The position numbers were made by a program, and so were the translations under genes. Below the pieces are notes generated by a model. That model worked only from the letters and a program-made list of their open reading frames with translations. It searched no databases and was not told the origin of the DNA. A DNA stretch of 64,000 nucleotides from Liolophura sinensis (lineage: Eukaryota > Mollusca > Polyplacophora > Chitonida > Chitonidae): NCBI RefSeq assembly GCF_032854445.1, contig NC_088306.1:9326193-9390192 (forward strand). The letters run 5' to 3'. Shown here one piece after another: positions 1 through 10,564 of this stretch; within the stretch, counting starts at the first letter, position 1; every line of letters begins with the position of its first letter.

Positions 1-179
1 CGTAAATGTCAAGAGGCTCTTGCATTTGTTGCTGTCTTCTCAGGGACGGCAAGAAAAACAAGTCGGACATATCGGTGGAGCATTTTTAAACAGCTTGGTA
101 TATCGTATTCCTTCATAAACTGGGACTTTTCTGCTGGATTCAGAGACAACGATGTGATTGTTTATTAAATATGATGACG

Positions 180-385
180 ACACGTCTACTAAATAGTTAT
201 TAACATCACTGCATTTTTTAAAAAATGTCGTCAGTATATGTTGTTACTTTTTAAGCATTTTCATGAACATTAAGAAAAAAACCCTGACGAAGGTACACTG
301 ATTAGAGGCCGTATTTCACCAGTTACGTGTGACCGGTTGCCAGGTATCACACTGTTCTCCCTGCTCTGGTTCTTCTCTCTTCGAT
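180..385 (+). repeat. Dispersed repeat family F1, partial copy
   Basis: This segment shares ordered blocks with 21600-21850 and 53290-53540: a stretch like 'taacatcactgcat' followed by a T/A run, then 'catgaacagtt'-like sequence, then 'gaggccatatttcaccagttac' and a downstream 'tatcacac...gctctggtt' block. The shared order over about 200 bp shows a dispersed interspersed family. I cannot assign it to a named element; no coding sequence is seen in it. Confidence 0.6.
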
Positions 386-1669
386 GTACAATTTGACATT
401 GTGTTCCTGCATTATCAAAGTTTCTGCCGGTGGATTAAGCATCCACGAGGCCTCTTCAAATTCCATTGTTTTCTTGTGATTGTTTATCAAATGTGATGAC
501 AAGAAAGAATATTGAATAATTCTAAATCAGTGCATGACGTCTAATAATTAAGTTGACACCTAATTGTTAACATTTATTATTTAAAATAGAAACCATCTGG
601 TTGTGTTTGGAGATATTGTTATCTTCACTTGTAAACCGCATTACTGGCCCATAAGAGTTATCTCCCTTGACGTGTGGGCGGTATGAGACATATTTGTCAT
701 TGAGAGTTATCTTTCTTGAAGTTGTGAGTTTTGGGTGGCGGTTTATTTGAACTGAAAGGTTCACCTCCCATATTAGGAGGTATCCTAGTGATAATAAAAG
801 CTCATAATGCCATTGACTACAAAGGTACCTGACTAGATCGCGCAAATGTCTTCATTTGCGGATAATTATCCAAACAAGACGGACGTTTAGAGTACTACGC
901 ATAGCAGTCCTTATAAATTAATCTAACTTTTATAAAGTAATCCAAGTTTTGGTTTGTCCACTGTTTCTTCGAGTAGTATTTGAGTTTACGCGGAGGAAGT
1001 GAATGGAATACCAGTTCGTTGGTCTTGATAGGATCAGGTGAACCGTGACCCGGGAAAATGCCAAGGATAAGTGACAGAAGTAGGGCGAATGAAAAAGTCG
1101 ATGGCCAGTGGCGACCAAAAAGGTAGGGAAATCATAGATGAAATCTTCCACCAGTTCCGATCCTCTGCCCAAAGCACCTGCCCAGTTCAGGAGCCAGTGT
1201 GAGAGCGCAAATTCGTCTGTTTCAGCAATGCCAACTGCCAGGACTCCATCCAACAACGCAGGTGGTTCTATGATAAGTTTGACAAATTTTAATCGATTAT
1301 CAACACTAAAGCATGCTGGGAATATCGAGGGGGGAGACAGTCTGCTGCAGCAGGCAGTTTCCCGCGTCACAGGCATTACGTCACTGGGCACTATGGAAAC
1401 TCTTGCGTTTCCAGGTCGCCCTAGTACAGTCGGTCAACAATAGCCAGTTCGTCCCGCGAACAAATGCATAAGACATTACTTTGTGGAAACTATAGAGCAT
1501 CCAACAAAGGACTGTGGATTGAAGGTTTGTTCCTTTACTATATTTTATTCTATTTTATAGATGGATTATTGGTTACAAATTCTGAGTTCACGCGTTCTGA
1601 CACAGTTCTATAGTAAATTGTTGACAGAACATTCAAATTAATGTGTTTCTTATCATGCATAAATATGTC
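386..1669. other. No supported gene
   Basis: Ordinary AT-rich sequence with a more GC-balanced patch near 1090-1440 that is open on both strands (a 101-codon frame on plus, a 153-codon frame on minus). Neither translation resembles a family I know, and neither has convincing splice or start context. It is left unassigned. Confidence 0.4.
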
Positions 1670-2560
1670 TTTATGGGTCCTGCATATGGTGTATACATAT
1701 CTCGCCTTGTAACATTTGTCAGATCTTGAGTAAATTGTGATGACTTTAATCTGCGTCACAAGTTGTTAGTTCAAGGATACTCCATCAAACGCCTTCATTT
1801 TAAGTTTCTCAAATTTTACAATGAGTATAACACTCTCGTTGGCAGGTATGGACCGAGCGTTCAGAATCTCTAGCGATCTGCATTGTGATCAACCACATAG
1901 ACGGCGCTGTTATCCTTATGTACATATCTATCACGTACGTGGTATTTACCAACACAGATGGCGCTGGTTGCCGAGTATAACCGTCTATCTTGTAGACAGC
2001 TTTTATACAGACCAGCATGTCATGTGTAACATCATAGATGGCGCCTCTTGTAGTATGAGATCCTTACATATTAACGGGAAAGACGTAATCGTCCGTTACT
2101 TCTGAATCACAATCTGTTCGGTTAAGGTCTGTAACGCTCGGCATTTTCGAACTGTTTTGAATACCGCTTAACCTGCGGGTAGGGGCCATAAAGGCAGCCG
2201 TACTCATTACATCTCCATGATGCCTTTATGAACAGTTGCAAACAAAGCGCGACTGGGATACCTTGTTTAATTGTTATTTGACATGGAACTCATTCATGGA
2301 CTACAAATTCGAACTATGATATGGAATTCATGCCTGGAATATCCACTGTCTGCTCGGCATCATTGAAAACTGATGACCGCTTCACTCTTGTGTGTTACCG
2401 GCTTTATTTCGTATTTGTATAATTTCTTACATACCTTTGTCTTTGGGAGCTAGTGTTAAACGTTGTTTTGGAAATGGATCTATCGATTATCGACTTATCG
2501 ACTTGGAACGCCCTTTATGGACTAGGAATGGTATAGGAATGTCGGACATGACGCTTATAT
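1670..2560 (+). repeat. Dispersed repeat family F2, long diverged copy
   Basis: Shared landmarks with 10565-11117, in order: 'catatctcgccttgta' near the start, 'aatttttacaatgagt'-like sequence, a 'ggacagagcgttcagaa' block, 'cgcttaacc', 'tatgaacagttg', and near the end 'acttggaacgcc'. An unrelated insertion or expansion lengthens this copy compared with the roughly 550-bp copy at 10565. It is noncoding as far as I can see. The family is unclassified; a nonautonomous transposon is the simplest guess. Confidence 0.55.
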
Positions 2561-2727
2561 TTATTTGCTTACATTTTCAAGTATTCCAGTGCGGCCTAAC
2601 GAGCGAACCCAGTGAGGTGAAATTTTCTCTATCCACTCCCCACCTATCCGTGTAACCGCACCTAATCCTTTGATTACTAACTGTGATGACTTCGTCGCTC
2701 ACCTCTCGTTGAACTTGAGACAAAGAT

Positions 2728-3479
2728 TTGGTCGGGAGAGTATGCAGACTTGGCAATGTTGTTAAAACATCGGAAGAACTTAGCGAGCAGGGGAGACAAC
2801 CCCATTTTCTCAGAGTTTTCTTTCATACTGTAAATAACTTTCACTTGTCTTTGGCTTCAACGCTAGTAAGGCTTAAACGGCTTCGCTACTGGCTAATAGA
2901 TTTCCCTAATGAGTCTCATAAGGTCAAACTCTTGCGAGGTTTCGAGAAAGGTTTTACATTATATTATTCAGGGCCGGAACTCACCAACGGATCAAAAAAC
3001 TTGAAATCTGTCCAAATCTGCCCTGACCTTGCAGCTGTTAAATTGAAAAAAGAAATAGAATTTGGTTGGATTGCGCGTTTCGCTGCTGGGTTTACTCCTC
3101 AAAAAAATCACTCAGTGAATACCACACCGATTCATCACCTCTCTTATCCTAAAGGAGACATTAATGATTATATTGATTCACAATTTTGTTCCGTCTCGTG
3201 CTCTAAAGTTTACGATGTCATAAACTTAATTCAGTCTCTCTAGAAAGGTACTCTGTTTGGAAAAGCTGATATTCAGTTGGCTTTTTGCCTCCTCCCAGTT
3301 CACCCGAGTGAATTTGACGAGCTTGGTTTTAAGTTTCGCGATATGTATTACTTTGATAACTGCTTACCAATGGGATTTCTTGTTCTACGTTTGAATGTTT
3401 CAGTACTTTTGTTGATTAGTGCGTACGGCATAGAACGAGGTTAGCAAGCGTGCTACACTATTTAGGTGACTTTCTTTAG
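2728..3479 (+). pseudogene. DIRS-type retrotransposon reverse transcriptase remnant
   Basis: The frame 2728-3243 has the pre-RT signature of DIRS-like (tyrosine-recombinase) retroelements: a GFEKGFTLYYSGP block, then SKNL, a KLKKEIEFGWIARF block, and IHHLSYPKGDINDYI. An in-frame TAG at 3241 interrupts it, after which the same frame continues with GKADIQLAF (RT motif A, catalytic Asp present), LLPV, and DNCLPMG. A frameshift near 3380 then moves the homology to the next frame, where the catalytic box (normally LDDF) reads HYLGDFL at about 3456-3476, with the first Asp replaced by Gly. At least one stop, one frameshift and a motif C mutation make it dead. No recombinase or methylase domain is visible nearby. 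Family assignment is from memory of DIRS/Ngaro RTs. Confidence 0.8.
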
Positions 3480-3584
3480 GTGACACTCTACTGTAAGTTT
3501 TGAGACAAGAGTCGGTTGCCTTTCGGTTTTAGATCTGCCTTTGATAAGCCATTCGGGATCAGTTTTGGGGGTCTGCGGGAGTTT

Positions 3585-3763
3585 ACCACGTGGTGGAAGG
3601 AATACAATGGTTGTCTTACGATTCTTGTGGCGTCAGAAATACGATGGTGGTCGTGGCGGCAAGAATACGATAGTTATCTTGTCGATCGTCGTGGCGGCCG
3701 GAATAGGATGGTTGTCTTACGATGGTCGTGGCGTCAGAAATACGATGGTTGTCTTACGATGGT
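3585..3763 (+). repeat. 37-bp minisatellite, left block
   Basis: About five copies of a 37-bp unit (GTCGTGGCGTCAGGAATACG, then ATGGTTGTCTTACGATC) with point changes. The array is interrupted at its right end by a SINE and resumes at about 4035. Because 37 is not a multiple of three, the same unit is read in all three frames. Confidence 0.85.
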
Positions 3764-4032
3764 GGGGCCTCCGTGGCTCAGTCGGTTAAAGCGCTAGCGC
3801 AGCGTAATGACCCAGGAGTCTCTCACCAATGCGGTCGCTGTGAGTTCAAGTCCAGCTCATGCTGGCTTCCTTTCCGGCCGTACGTGAGAAGATCTTCAGC
3901 AACCTGCGGATGGTCGTGGGTTTCCCCCGGGCTCTGCCCGGTTTCCACCCACCATAATGCTGGCCGCTGTCGTATAAGTAAAATATTCTTGAGTACGGCA
4001 TAAAACACCAATCAAAAAAAAAAAATCAAAAT
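3764..4032 (+). mobile_element. tRNA-derived SINE, full-length copy
   Basis: The 5' part is tRNA-like, with a box A-like TGGCTCAGTCGG near 3774 and a box B-like GAGTTCAAGTCC near 3841, the RNA polymerase III internal promoter arrangement. The body runs through 'ctgcggatggtcgtggg' and ends in 'aacaccaatc' plus an A-rich tail. It sits inside the 37-bp minisatellite; 'tcttacgatggt' lies on both sides, as a target-site duplication would, although the host repeat itself could supply that match. A reading frame across it (VAQSVKALAQ...) is a by-product of the SINE, not a gene. Confidence 0.9.
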
Positions 4033-4034
4033 CT

Positions 4035-4530
4035 TACGATGGTTGTGGCGGCAGGAATACGATGGCTGTCTTACGATGGCCGTGACGTCAGGAATATGAT
4101 GGTTGTCTAACTATCGTCGTGGCGTCAGGAATACGATGACTGTCAATTATCGTGGCAGCACGAACACGATGGTTGTCTTACGATCGTTGCGGCTGCAGGA
4201 ATACGATGATTGTCGTACGATCGTCGTGGCGTCAGAAATACGATGGTTGTCTTTCAGTCGTCGTGGCGGCAGGAATACGGCGGTTGTCTTACGATCGTCG
4301 TGGCGTCAGGAATACGATGATTGTCGTACGATCGTCGTGGCGTCAGGAATACGATGGTTGTCTTACAGTCGTCGTTGCGACAGGAATACGACAGTTGTCT
4401 TACGATTGTCGTGGCGTCAGGAATACGATGGTTGTCTTATAGTTGTCGTGGCGGCAGGAATACGGCAGTTGTCTCACGATCGTTGTGGCAAAAGGAATGC
4501 GATGGTTGTCGTACGATCGTCCGATACACG
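4035..4530 (+). repeat. 37-bp minisatellite, right block
   Basis: About 13 copies of the same 37-bp unit as at 3585-3763, alternating 'ggcgtcagg' and 'ggcggcagg' variants. Stop codons are nearly absent in all three forward frames (open stretches of 159, 96 and 83 codons overlap), simply because the unit contains no stop in any frame. The repeated peptide is Arg/Gly/Tyr/Asp-rich (for example RRGVRNTMVV). I see no promoter or splice context and treat it as noncoding. Confidence 0.9.
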
Positions 4531-5781
4531 AGGTGTGGGTTCAATGCCATCCTCCAACAGGAAATTTTTTAGATTCTGTTAAATTACATCCACCATTCTC
4601 GGTTCTTTGATTGCAACAGCAATATAGAACACACAACATGTCCACTTTGTGAAAATGTGTGTTTCATATGCCAAAGTTCGTCAGTTAGTTGCCAAAAGCC
4701 GCGGGTTTTGTCCCAGCACTGTGGTTATTTTCACTGACAAAACTGGCAACCTTCGTATAAGTTAGTGAATGTTATTACGCTCAGACAGAAAAAAGGATGT
4801 TGTTACATTCTTATAAATTGATCGCGGTGGTAGTAGTTTGTTCAAACACAACATTGTAGCTGCAGTTCTCAAAATGTTTCCCAAGCACGTCCATACGTAG
4901 GGATATCTTACATATGCATTTATAAGTCTTCCAAGTAAAGTTTATACTCGGGATTTGCATTGTTCTTTCACAAACCAGCCTGTATTTGATCGATTTCAAA
5001 TGGCATTGAACTCCTAAGAGCAGGTGTATATCTTTCCCAGCGGGATCTGCGTCCGCCGAAAATAGAACAATCACAATACGAAGTCCTACAGCGTGCACAT
5101 AACCCAGCGTCAACTTTCACTGACAAAAGGGACATTTATGTAAGACTTAAGGAACAGACCCTAGTGTCTCTATTGTCGAAGGCACAACACAACGACAACA
5201 CCATCCAGTGGTTCATGTCTTTTTTAAAGTGACATGCGCTCCTTGCAGAGTCTGTGGACTGAATGACAAAAAACTTGCATGCTGCATGGCCTGCTATGGG
5301 CCCAGTGGGACTTCAACAAAGACGATACACTTGTATAGACACGACGTAGCTGGTGCTCCTGAATTCCATATTATGTACACTTTTCAGAAAGAAGTTCTTG
5401 TGGTGTTGAAATATTTTACACGCGGTGTATCGTCCTGACGCTTCAACTCAATGGCATGGGGGCATAAGGTGTGTGTGTTCCTTGCCAACCGCTTCAGCAC
5501 ATGGTGTCTTGGACACAGAATATATATATATTCTCCTGCTTTCATTTTTACGCGTGGATTTTAGTGACAATAATCGGTCAACGACGCTAGTGGAACGGTT
5601 TGCTGAATTGGTGGAAGACTAACTTATGCCAGTGACTTGTATCTAACTGACATAACAAGTAAAGAAATTGTGGGTTATAGAGTTGAACAGCACTCAAATC
5701 AATATAAAACAACTAATTACTTTTCACCGAAAACGTACGAAAGACATATGAAGACAGAAGAGTGGCATCAAGAATACTCAC
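4531..5781. other. No supported gene
   Basis: Several short frames exist on both strands. Two plus-strand stretches are cysteine-rich: near 4637-4720 (CPLCENVCFICQ) and 5226-5300 (CAPCRVCG...CCMACYG). Neither matches a domain I can name, and both lack clear exon borders. I looked here on the minus strand for the cysteine-rich furin-like exon expected next in the receptor gene and did not find it. Confidence 0.4.
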
Positions 5782-5901
5782 GTGATGTAGGGAAATCCTG
5801 GAGGGTTACGTCAGCGGTTGGGGCGATGACGTCCCAGTCTATAGTGGTGACGTAGGCAATATGAGGGCTTAGAATGAACGCTACGTCACCGTTGGAGATC
5901 T
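5782..5901 (-). CDS. ErbB/EGF-receptor-like receptor, coding exon 3 (end of L1 domain)
   Basis: Read on the minus strand, a pyrimidine-rich acceptor (TATTTTCCAG at 5902) opens this 120-bp exon and a GTGAGT donor follows at 5781. It continues the frame of exon 2 across a phase 1 junction (codon 160 = G|AG) and codes residues 160-199, ending in phase 1. Residues EISNGDVAF and TIDWDVI match the ErbB L1 segment with the pattern 'L-x-E-I-x-x-G-x-V-x-F...I-x-W-x-x-I'. The cysteine that usually follows the 'NNPxLC' turn in ErbB proteins is absent: the exon contains no cysteine (residues SPHIAY stand there). The next exon, expected to begin the furin-like cysteine-rich region, was not found in the remaining 5.8 kb. 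Confidence 0.8.
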
Positions 5902-6260
5902 CTGGAAAATATAATAGCATGATGATATAATGGAATTTTCTGACTACCATGCTACCATGCTCTTCTTCCACTTATAGAAGGGTAAGTAATACAGTATAGG
6001 CAAATGAAGGCAACATTGCAAAGCTGTTATGTTAAATCAAGAACCTTCTTTGCTGGACAAGCTGGGAGCATTTCACATGATATAAAGATATATGCTAAAC
6101 ATATATATTTTACAGTGTAGGTTTACTTGTATATTGCACAGACACGTAATAAAATTTGTCTGTAAGGTTCGATGAATGATTATGGTGTTTACGCTGGCAT
6201 TTTAATTAGCGATATTATTTTTGTGAACAAATACGTTGTTATTTTATCACACAGTCCTAC

Positions 6261-6626
6261 CTCTCAGATAAGGTATTCTCAGCTGACGGAGTCCGTTTTC
6301 TGCCCTGTTTCCAGGTCCCATATTTAGACCAACAAAAAGGCCGTAACCCCTAGAATTGGACTTGAAAAGGTCATCGCCTCGGATGACCCGCAGGTTGTCC
6401 AATGAAATGCTGACATTCTCTGTTACCAGGGCGATGAGAACGTAGCCCGTGACAACCCTTATGGACGACAAGAAACTGAGATCATAGAGAATGTTCGGAT
6501 TATCTAGGTGTGTGATTTCCAGACTTCCGCGAACGTAGGTGCAGTTGGCATAATGGCGCCGTATTCGCTCGTAATGAACGTGAGAGTTTGCGATGAGACC
6601 CAAACCGTTCCTCCGTCCATAACATT
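6261..6626 (-). CDS. ErbB/EGF-receptor-like receptor, coding exon 2 (L1 ligand-binding domain)
   Basis: This 366-bp minus-strand exon is bounded by an acceptor (TTTTGTTCCAG, ending at 6627) and a donor (GAGAG|GTAGGA at 6260). It codes residues 38-160 of an extracellular receptor L domain (leucine-rich beta-helix repeat that binds ligand in EGF-receptor-family tyrosine kinases). Landmarks: Cys39 and Cys66, which correspond to the first disulfide of the L1 domain; GSLEITHL (71-78); YDLSFL (85-90); GYVLIAL (98-104), nearly identical to vertebrate EGFR; LDNLRVIRG (113-121). Possible N-glycosylation sites are Asn65 (NCT) and Asn108 (NVS). Insulin-receptor L domains are related, but YDLSFL plus GYVLIAL points to ErbB. 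Kinase and transmembrane parts are outside the window, so kinase activity is inferred from family only. Confidence 0.9.
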
Positions 6627-7155
6627 CTGGAACAAAACATGAGATATTCATGAGAATCAGTTAAATCCATGACTTTTCTCATCAAGCAATATATTACTGA
6701 AATAAACGGAAAGGATTGGAGAACAGGCAAAGTCTATATAAGATGTCTCTTGAGGCTATGAAAAATTGTTAGAGAGCTCTAGATAGAAGTTACAATTTCT
6801 AATTTCTAACACAAGTTTGATTACGTTTACCTATTCTAGTTTGAAGTTGCAAGTTACAACTTGAACTTTCAAGTTCTAACTAAAGGTCGAGCATCTGTAT
6901 AAAAGGCGTTGTTGTTCAAGTTACTTTTGTTGTCGGAGATGCTACAGATCTTGTCCTTGATTGTGGGGTGCAGTATGGAAGTGCGCATGCCTAACATTGG
7001 CCTTTTTTTCATTATTATACTTCACGATAATTAGTGAGGAATAGACTGAGAATGAGCTGATTTTCACTGGATACCAGGGTTTTGCAGAATATCACACGAC
7101 CCTATATAAACCAGTTAAAAAGCAAGAAACACAATCTGGCACAGCAAAGAGGGTA

Positions 7156-7179
7156 AGTGACGTCACTGTCACGTGACAG
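7156..7179. promoter_or_regulatory. Overlapping CRE and E-box palindromes in intron 1
   Basis: AGTGACGTCACT (7156-7167) is a perfect 12-bp palindrome holding a CRE core, and CTGTCACGTGACAG (7166-7179) is a perfect 14-bp palindrome holding a CACGTG E-box; they overlap by two bases. The position within the first intron of the receptor gene makes an enhancer plausible, but binding is only inferred from the consensus match. Confidence 0.45.
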
Positions 7180-7974
7180 TATCGCACGACTTGTCCTGAC
7201 AACAAATGTTAGACAATATGGTCATTTCTCCTTTTCCTGTGCTGTTCTCTAAATTAACCGAGTAAAAATATATCTTTTATGCCCCTCTTGACAGTTTATG
7301 TATGTGTCTACTCTATTATGATATCGTTAAGTAAGGGCGTTCGAGTTACAGCTTTTTTTGAAACTCAGTCTGCAGTTCTTGCTATTTTAAACACAATCTT
7401 AGGGTGAATTTTGAATTTTGTTTGAGAACATTACTCTATCCTCTGATGGATGTCTAAAATTTCACATTATTCTAATCAAGCTGGCGTCTCCAGTCTTCTG
7501 AGAGGCTCGGAATGCAAATTTCTTCAATCATGCCTGAGAAAGTTTTTGTAAACCTTGAGCACTTCATAGGTCTGTCAACAACACCTTCTTATAGTTTTGG
7601 GCTCGCCCTTCTATGGACTGCTCAACAGCACATCTTGTGCATTTGTATTCGGAGAAATGGTAAATTCCTTCCAGTCGCCTTCATCTAAAATAAAAACACC
7701 GTGACACCCTGGTCTCACAGCATGGATCTTTCAATGAAAGACGGCGAATCCATTTCATGTTATATTCGTGCCATTTTTGTGAACATTGTGGAAGGATATG
7801 ATAGCCTAAGGGCTGTCTTAACGTCACGCGTAAACAGAATAAGAGTGTGAGGTTATTGCATATTGTAGGCCACATTATTCTGTCGATAGTGTTCTACGGA
7901 TTGACCATTTTTTGAAACACATTTTATTGCCTTAACGCAAATCATTCCATGGAATGGAGTCGCCATGTAAACTA

Positions 7975-8034
7975 ATGTATGTATGTATGTATGTATGTAT
8001 GTATGCATGTATGTATGTATGTATTTATGTATGT
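7975..8034. repeat. (TATG)n microsatellite
   Basis: About 15 tandem copies of GTAT with two interruptions (gtatgcat, gtatttat), in intron 1 of the receptor gene. Confidence 0.95.
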
Positions 8035-8111
8035 TATTGCATACGGCGTCAACAAACACGCTGGAACTTACTGAATACTGCTTCACTTCCCGCGATCAGC
8101 ATTTAGAATTT

Positions 8112-8425
8112 ATTGTTTAGTTCATTGTTGTTTAATGCCACATGTCGTTATCAGTTTTACGCGAGGAGGAAGTTAGAGTTCTCGGTGTAAAATTGGCTAA
8201 CTGCTGACGAACTTTCCCACATTTGAGTATTGGTGGGAGACAAGCGATCTTCGAGTAAAGTAAGATGACACAAAGCAAGAGGCCACACTAGCCGCTTCCT
8301 GTCACCAAAACCCCGCAAACAGTTGGAGAGAGGCAACCTACTCATTCCCTGTCCAAGACCAGGTTCGAACCCGTGCCTTCTATGTTCTACAGCGATTAAA
8401 AGACACGCGTCTTAATCATTCATTC
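8112..8425 (-). mobile_element. Old SINE-like element, minus orientation
   Basis: The left end has 'tgtttaatgccac', a tail form seen also near 10040 and 12555. The right end carries a tRNA-like head in reverse orientation with 'ggttcgaaccc' (box B, itself nearly palindromic) near 8364. In between is 'ttggtgggagacaagcgatc', a decayed form of a body block shared with 10105. Strongly diverged; the tRNA source cannot be named. Confidence 0.5.
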
Positions 8426-8689
8426 AGGACTATCTGTCCCAACCCAACTTGACTTTCTTCGCATGGCCTCACTTCAGTCCAACATGACAGGTCAAATACT
8501 GGACGGTATGAACTCCGTGAACTATGTTAAGGTGCAATGTCATGTCCGGTGTCATCATCGTGGTATTCCAATGATGTAGCACTACAAATATGCGGCCATT
8601 AAGGCTAGCCTGTTACATGGAGACCAACACAATATTAAAAGTAACGTTAGACTCCATGTAAACAAACAATTTAAACAGTATCCTGTTTT

Positions 8690-8945
8690 GTTTTGTTTTT
8701 TCAATGATAGCGGTAAAGTTTACGGCGAGAGGGAACGGGACTGCCCAGAATAAATCACCTTTAGGTATTTGGATATTGTTTTGCCAAATGACGGCCTGAG
8801 GTATGATTTGAATACTTCTTTTTATTATTCGACAGGTATCTGTCAACGTTCCTAACTGTAAGCCACACACGAAAAAGCCAAAAGTGGATTCGAACACGCG
8901 ACACTACTTGTCAAGGGTCTGATAGTCGCAGCGAGCTATCGCTAC
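8690..8945 (-). mobile_element. Old SINE-like element, minus orientation, decayed
   Basis: The body block 'cgagagggaacgggactgcccagaataaatcacc' aligns loosely with 'ggaggagacagcagtgctcggaataatccacc' at 10110 and is followed at the right by 'ggattcgaacacgcg' (box B-like on the reverse strand) near 8889. The right-end tRNA-like region runs to about 8945. Assignment rests on this block order only. Confidence 0.4.
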
Positions 8946-9246
8946 ATCTGAGCAATAAACAAATTAACTCAGTTTATACTGATGTTTGTGTTACTTTTCC
9001 ACATTCCCTATATGCAAGTTCAGAAACAGTAGTTTTTACGATGTCTACCAATTATTAAGCAATTTGGAGATTTATCTCATCACCGGAAATAGAAGTCGAT
9101 TTTTTTCTGGAAATCGTGGACTACCTTTTATCTTTCACTTTTTCTTTTCACTGATTTGCCTTATAAATAAGTCTTCGCCCACAAAACAATTATATTAAAA
9201 TAATAATTAAATAACAATGCAAAAAAAAAAAAAGTATGAAACTTAC

Positions 9247-9358
9247 CTCGTCCACTATATTTGTCGTTTTTGTCTTCCACGTCATTTGTTAAACTGTTTG
9301 CCGGTGTGAGCGTGAAATTGAGGAAGAGAACTGTAAACAGAAGGGAATACCCCAGCAT
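9247..9358 (-). CDS. ErbB/EGF-receptor-like receptor, coding exon 1 (signal peptide)
   Basis: The exon codes 37 residues plus one base and ends at a strong donor (CGAG|GTAAGT, intron from 9246). The frame stays open upstream to a Met at 9538, but the ATG at 9358 is chosen because it begins a classic signal peptide: MLGYSLLFTVLF is strongly hydrophobic, with likely cleavage after Ala20. The mature N-terminus is hydrophilic (NDVEDKNDK). Joined to exon 2 the split codon reads GAA (Glu38) directly before Cys39, the position where ErbB L1 domains begin. Intron 1 would be 2,620 bp (6627-9246) and intron 2 359 bp (5902-6260). No TATA box is evident upstream; a TGAGTCA (AP-1-like) site lies at 9607-9613. 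Confidence 0.8.
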
Positions 9359-9539
9359 GATTGCTTTGTAAACAGCGTGCCTAGTTGACAGGTGTGTGGC
9401 CGACTGGATTAGATCTAAAGCCTGATAAACTCGATCGTCTCCCAGCGGGGACATGCAGAGATGTGGGAGGGTACCTCGCGCAGCGATCCCAGCCTCAGCG
9501 CAACGGCAAGTTGTGGGCGGAGTGGCAAAGTCATGCACG

Positions 9540-10029
9540 ACAATACGCTTGGCGGAAATTGAGTAAATTATTGCGGAAATGATAGCTATTTCTGTCTCGT
9601 TGTTACTGAGTCATATTGAAAGTGACCCAGGTGATTTCGGGCACTGGAATCATGCGCAAGACAGCCAGTATATCGTGCCGCAGCCAATTAGCACTCACTT
9701 AACAATATATCACCGCGGGCTTCAAATGACCAATCAGGGAGTCTCCCTTACGAGACATGCTGATCGACAGTTATGTAATTAATTCGGTGTAAGCAAACTC
9801 CTGATCCAGAACATTAAATCAACCTTTGAAAAACGTGTACCGTCTGTTTTCGTTTCCAGGAGCAGGCTTGCCAAAGGTGGGGTCATCATATATAGACCAA
9901 ATTAGATGAATCGATTTAGCGGACGGCCCAATGTGTCAGAACTTCCTCAATTTGCTGATAAATCGCGTCGTGTTACAAAGATATTACCTGGACAAACTCA
10001 GTTCCGAAAAAAAAGTTAGGAGAAATTGA
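9540..10029. other. 5' flank of the receptor gene, no other gene seen
   Basis: The segment upstream of the receptor start has higher GC near 9400-9560 and contains one AP-1-like TGAGTCA (9607-9613). No CpG-rich core, TATA box or second gene is evident. Confidence 0.35.
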
Positions 10030-10210
10030 TTGATATATTGAATGATTATTGTTTAATGCAGTACGTGAAATTATTGTCTTTACTTATACTGCTGTAGTCT
10101 AGTTTATCGATGGAGGAGACAGCAGTGCTCGGAATAATCCACCACTTTTAGTCGCCAAGAGTTGAATGCGAGCACATGACCATTGATCATGTAGCGAACC
10201 ATGCACCGAA
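10030..10210 (-). mobile_element. Old SINE-like element, minus orientation
   Basis: It starts with 'gaatgattattgtttaatgc', contains 'atggaggagacagcagtgctcgg' and 'aatccaccac', and ends in a degenerate tRNA-like end with 'gagttgaatgcgagc' (near 10161). Same family as 8112-8425, judging from the order of blocks. Confidence 0.5.
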
Positions 10211-10564
10211 GGTATACGGAGTTCAGTAATATTAACTCCTGGCTATCAGAAAAGCTCTACGTATTTAATTATTTGTTTCTCTAATTTTTTCAATTATTAT
10301 TCCATGACTTCACAAACCGTCCATAAACAAATCAATGTAAGGAATCAATAAATATTCTAGATTCAGAACCTCCTGGAACCTTTTGGAACAGCTTGGAAGG
10401 TTTTATCTGGTGACCGTGAAAGTAAAGGAACAATCGATAGGTATCAGATCAGATAAATTAAAAGCATCACTTCATCATTTTGGAAGAAAACTTTACGCAA
10501 TAGTTTAAAGGTACACAGTTTACATCAAGGGGGATAGTTTCAATTTTGACATTGTAAATTATCC

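Noticed and set aside
1138-1443. A 101-codon plus-strand frame and an overlapping 153-codon minus-strand frame
   Set aside because: Neither is recognisable; they overlap antisense, and no splice or start context favours one.
3722-4003. ORF crossing 3722-4003 (VAQSVKALAQ...)
   Set aside because: It is a translation of the SINE; the same peptide appears at 29276-29524 in the other SINE copy.
4811-5438. Cysteine-rich frames as a possible furin-like exon of the receptor gene
   Set aside because: The cysteine-rich stretches are on the plus strand, opposite to the receptor, and minus-strand frames lack the C-x-x-C / W pattern of that domain.
9358-9538. Upstream Met at 9538 as the start of the receptor
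   Set aside because: It would bury the signal peptide 60 residues inside the protein; the ATG at 9358 starts the hydrophobic leader.
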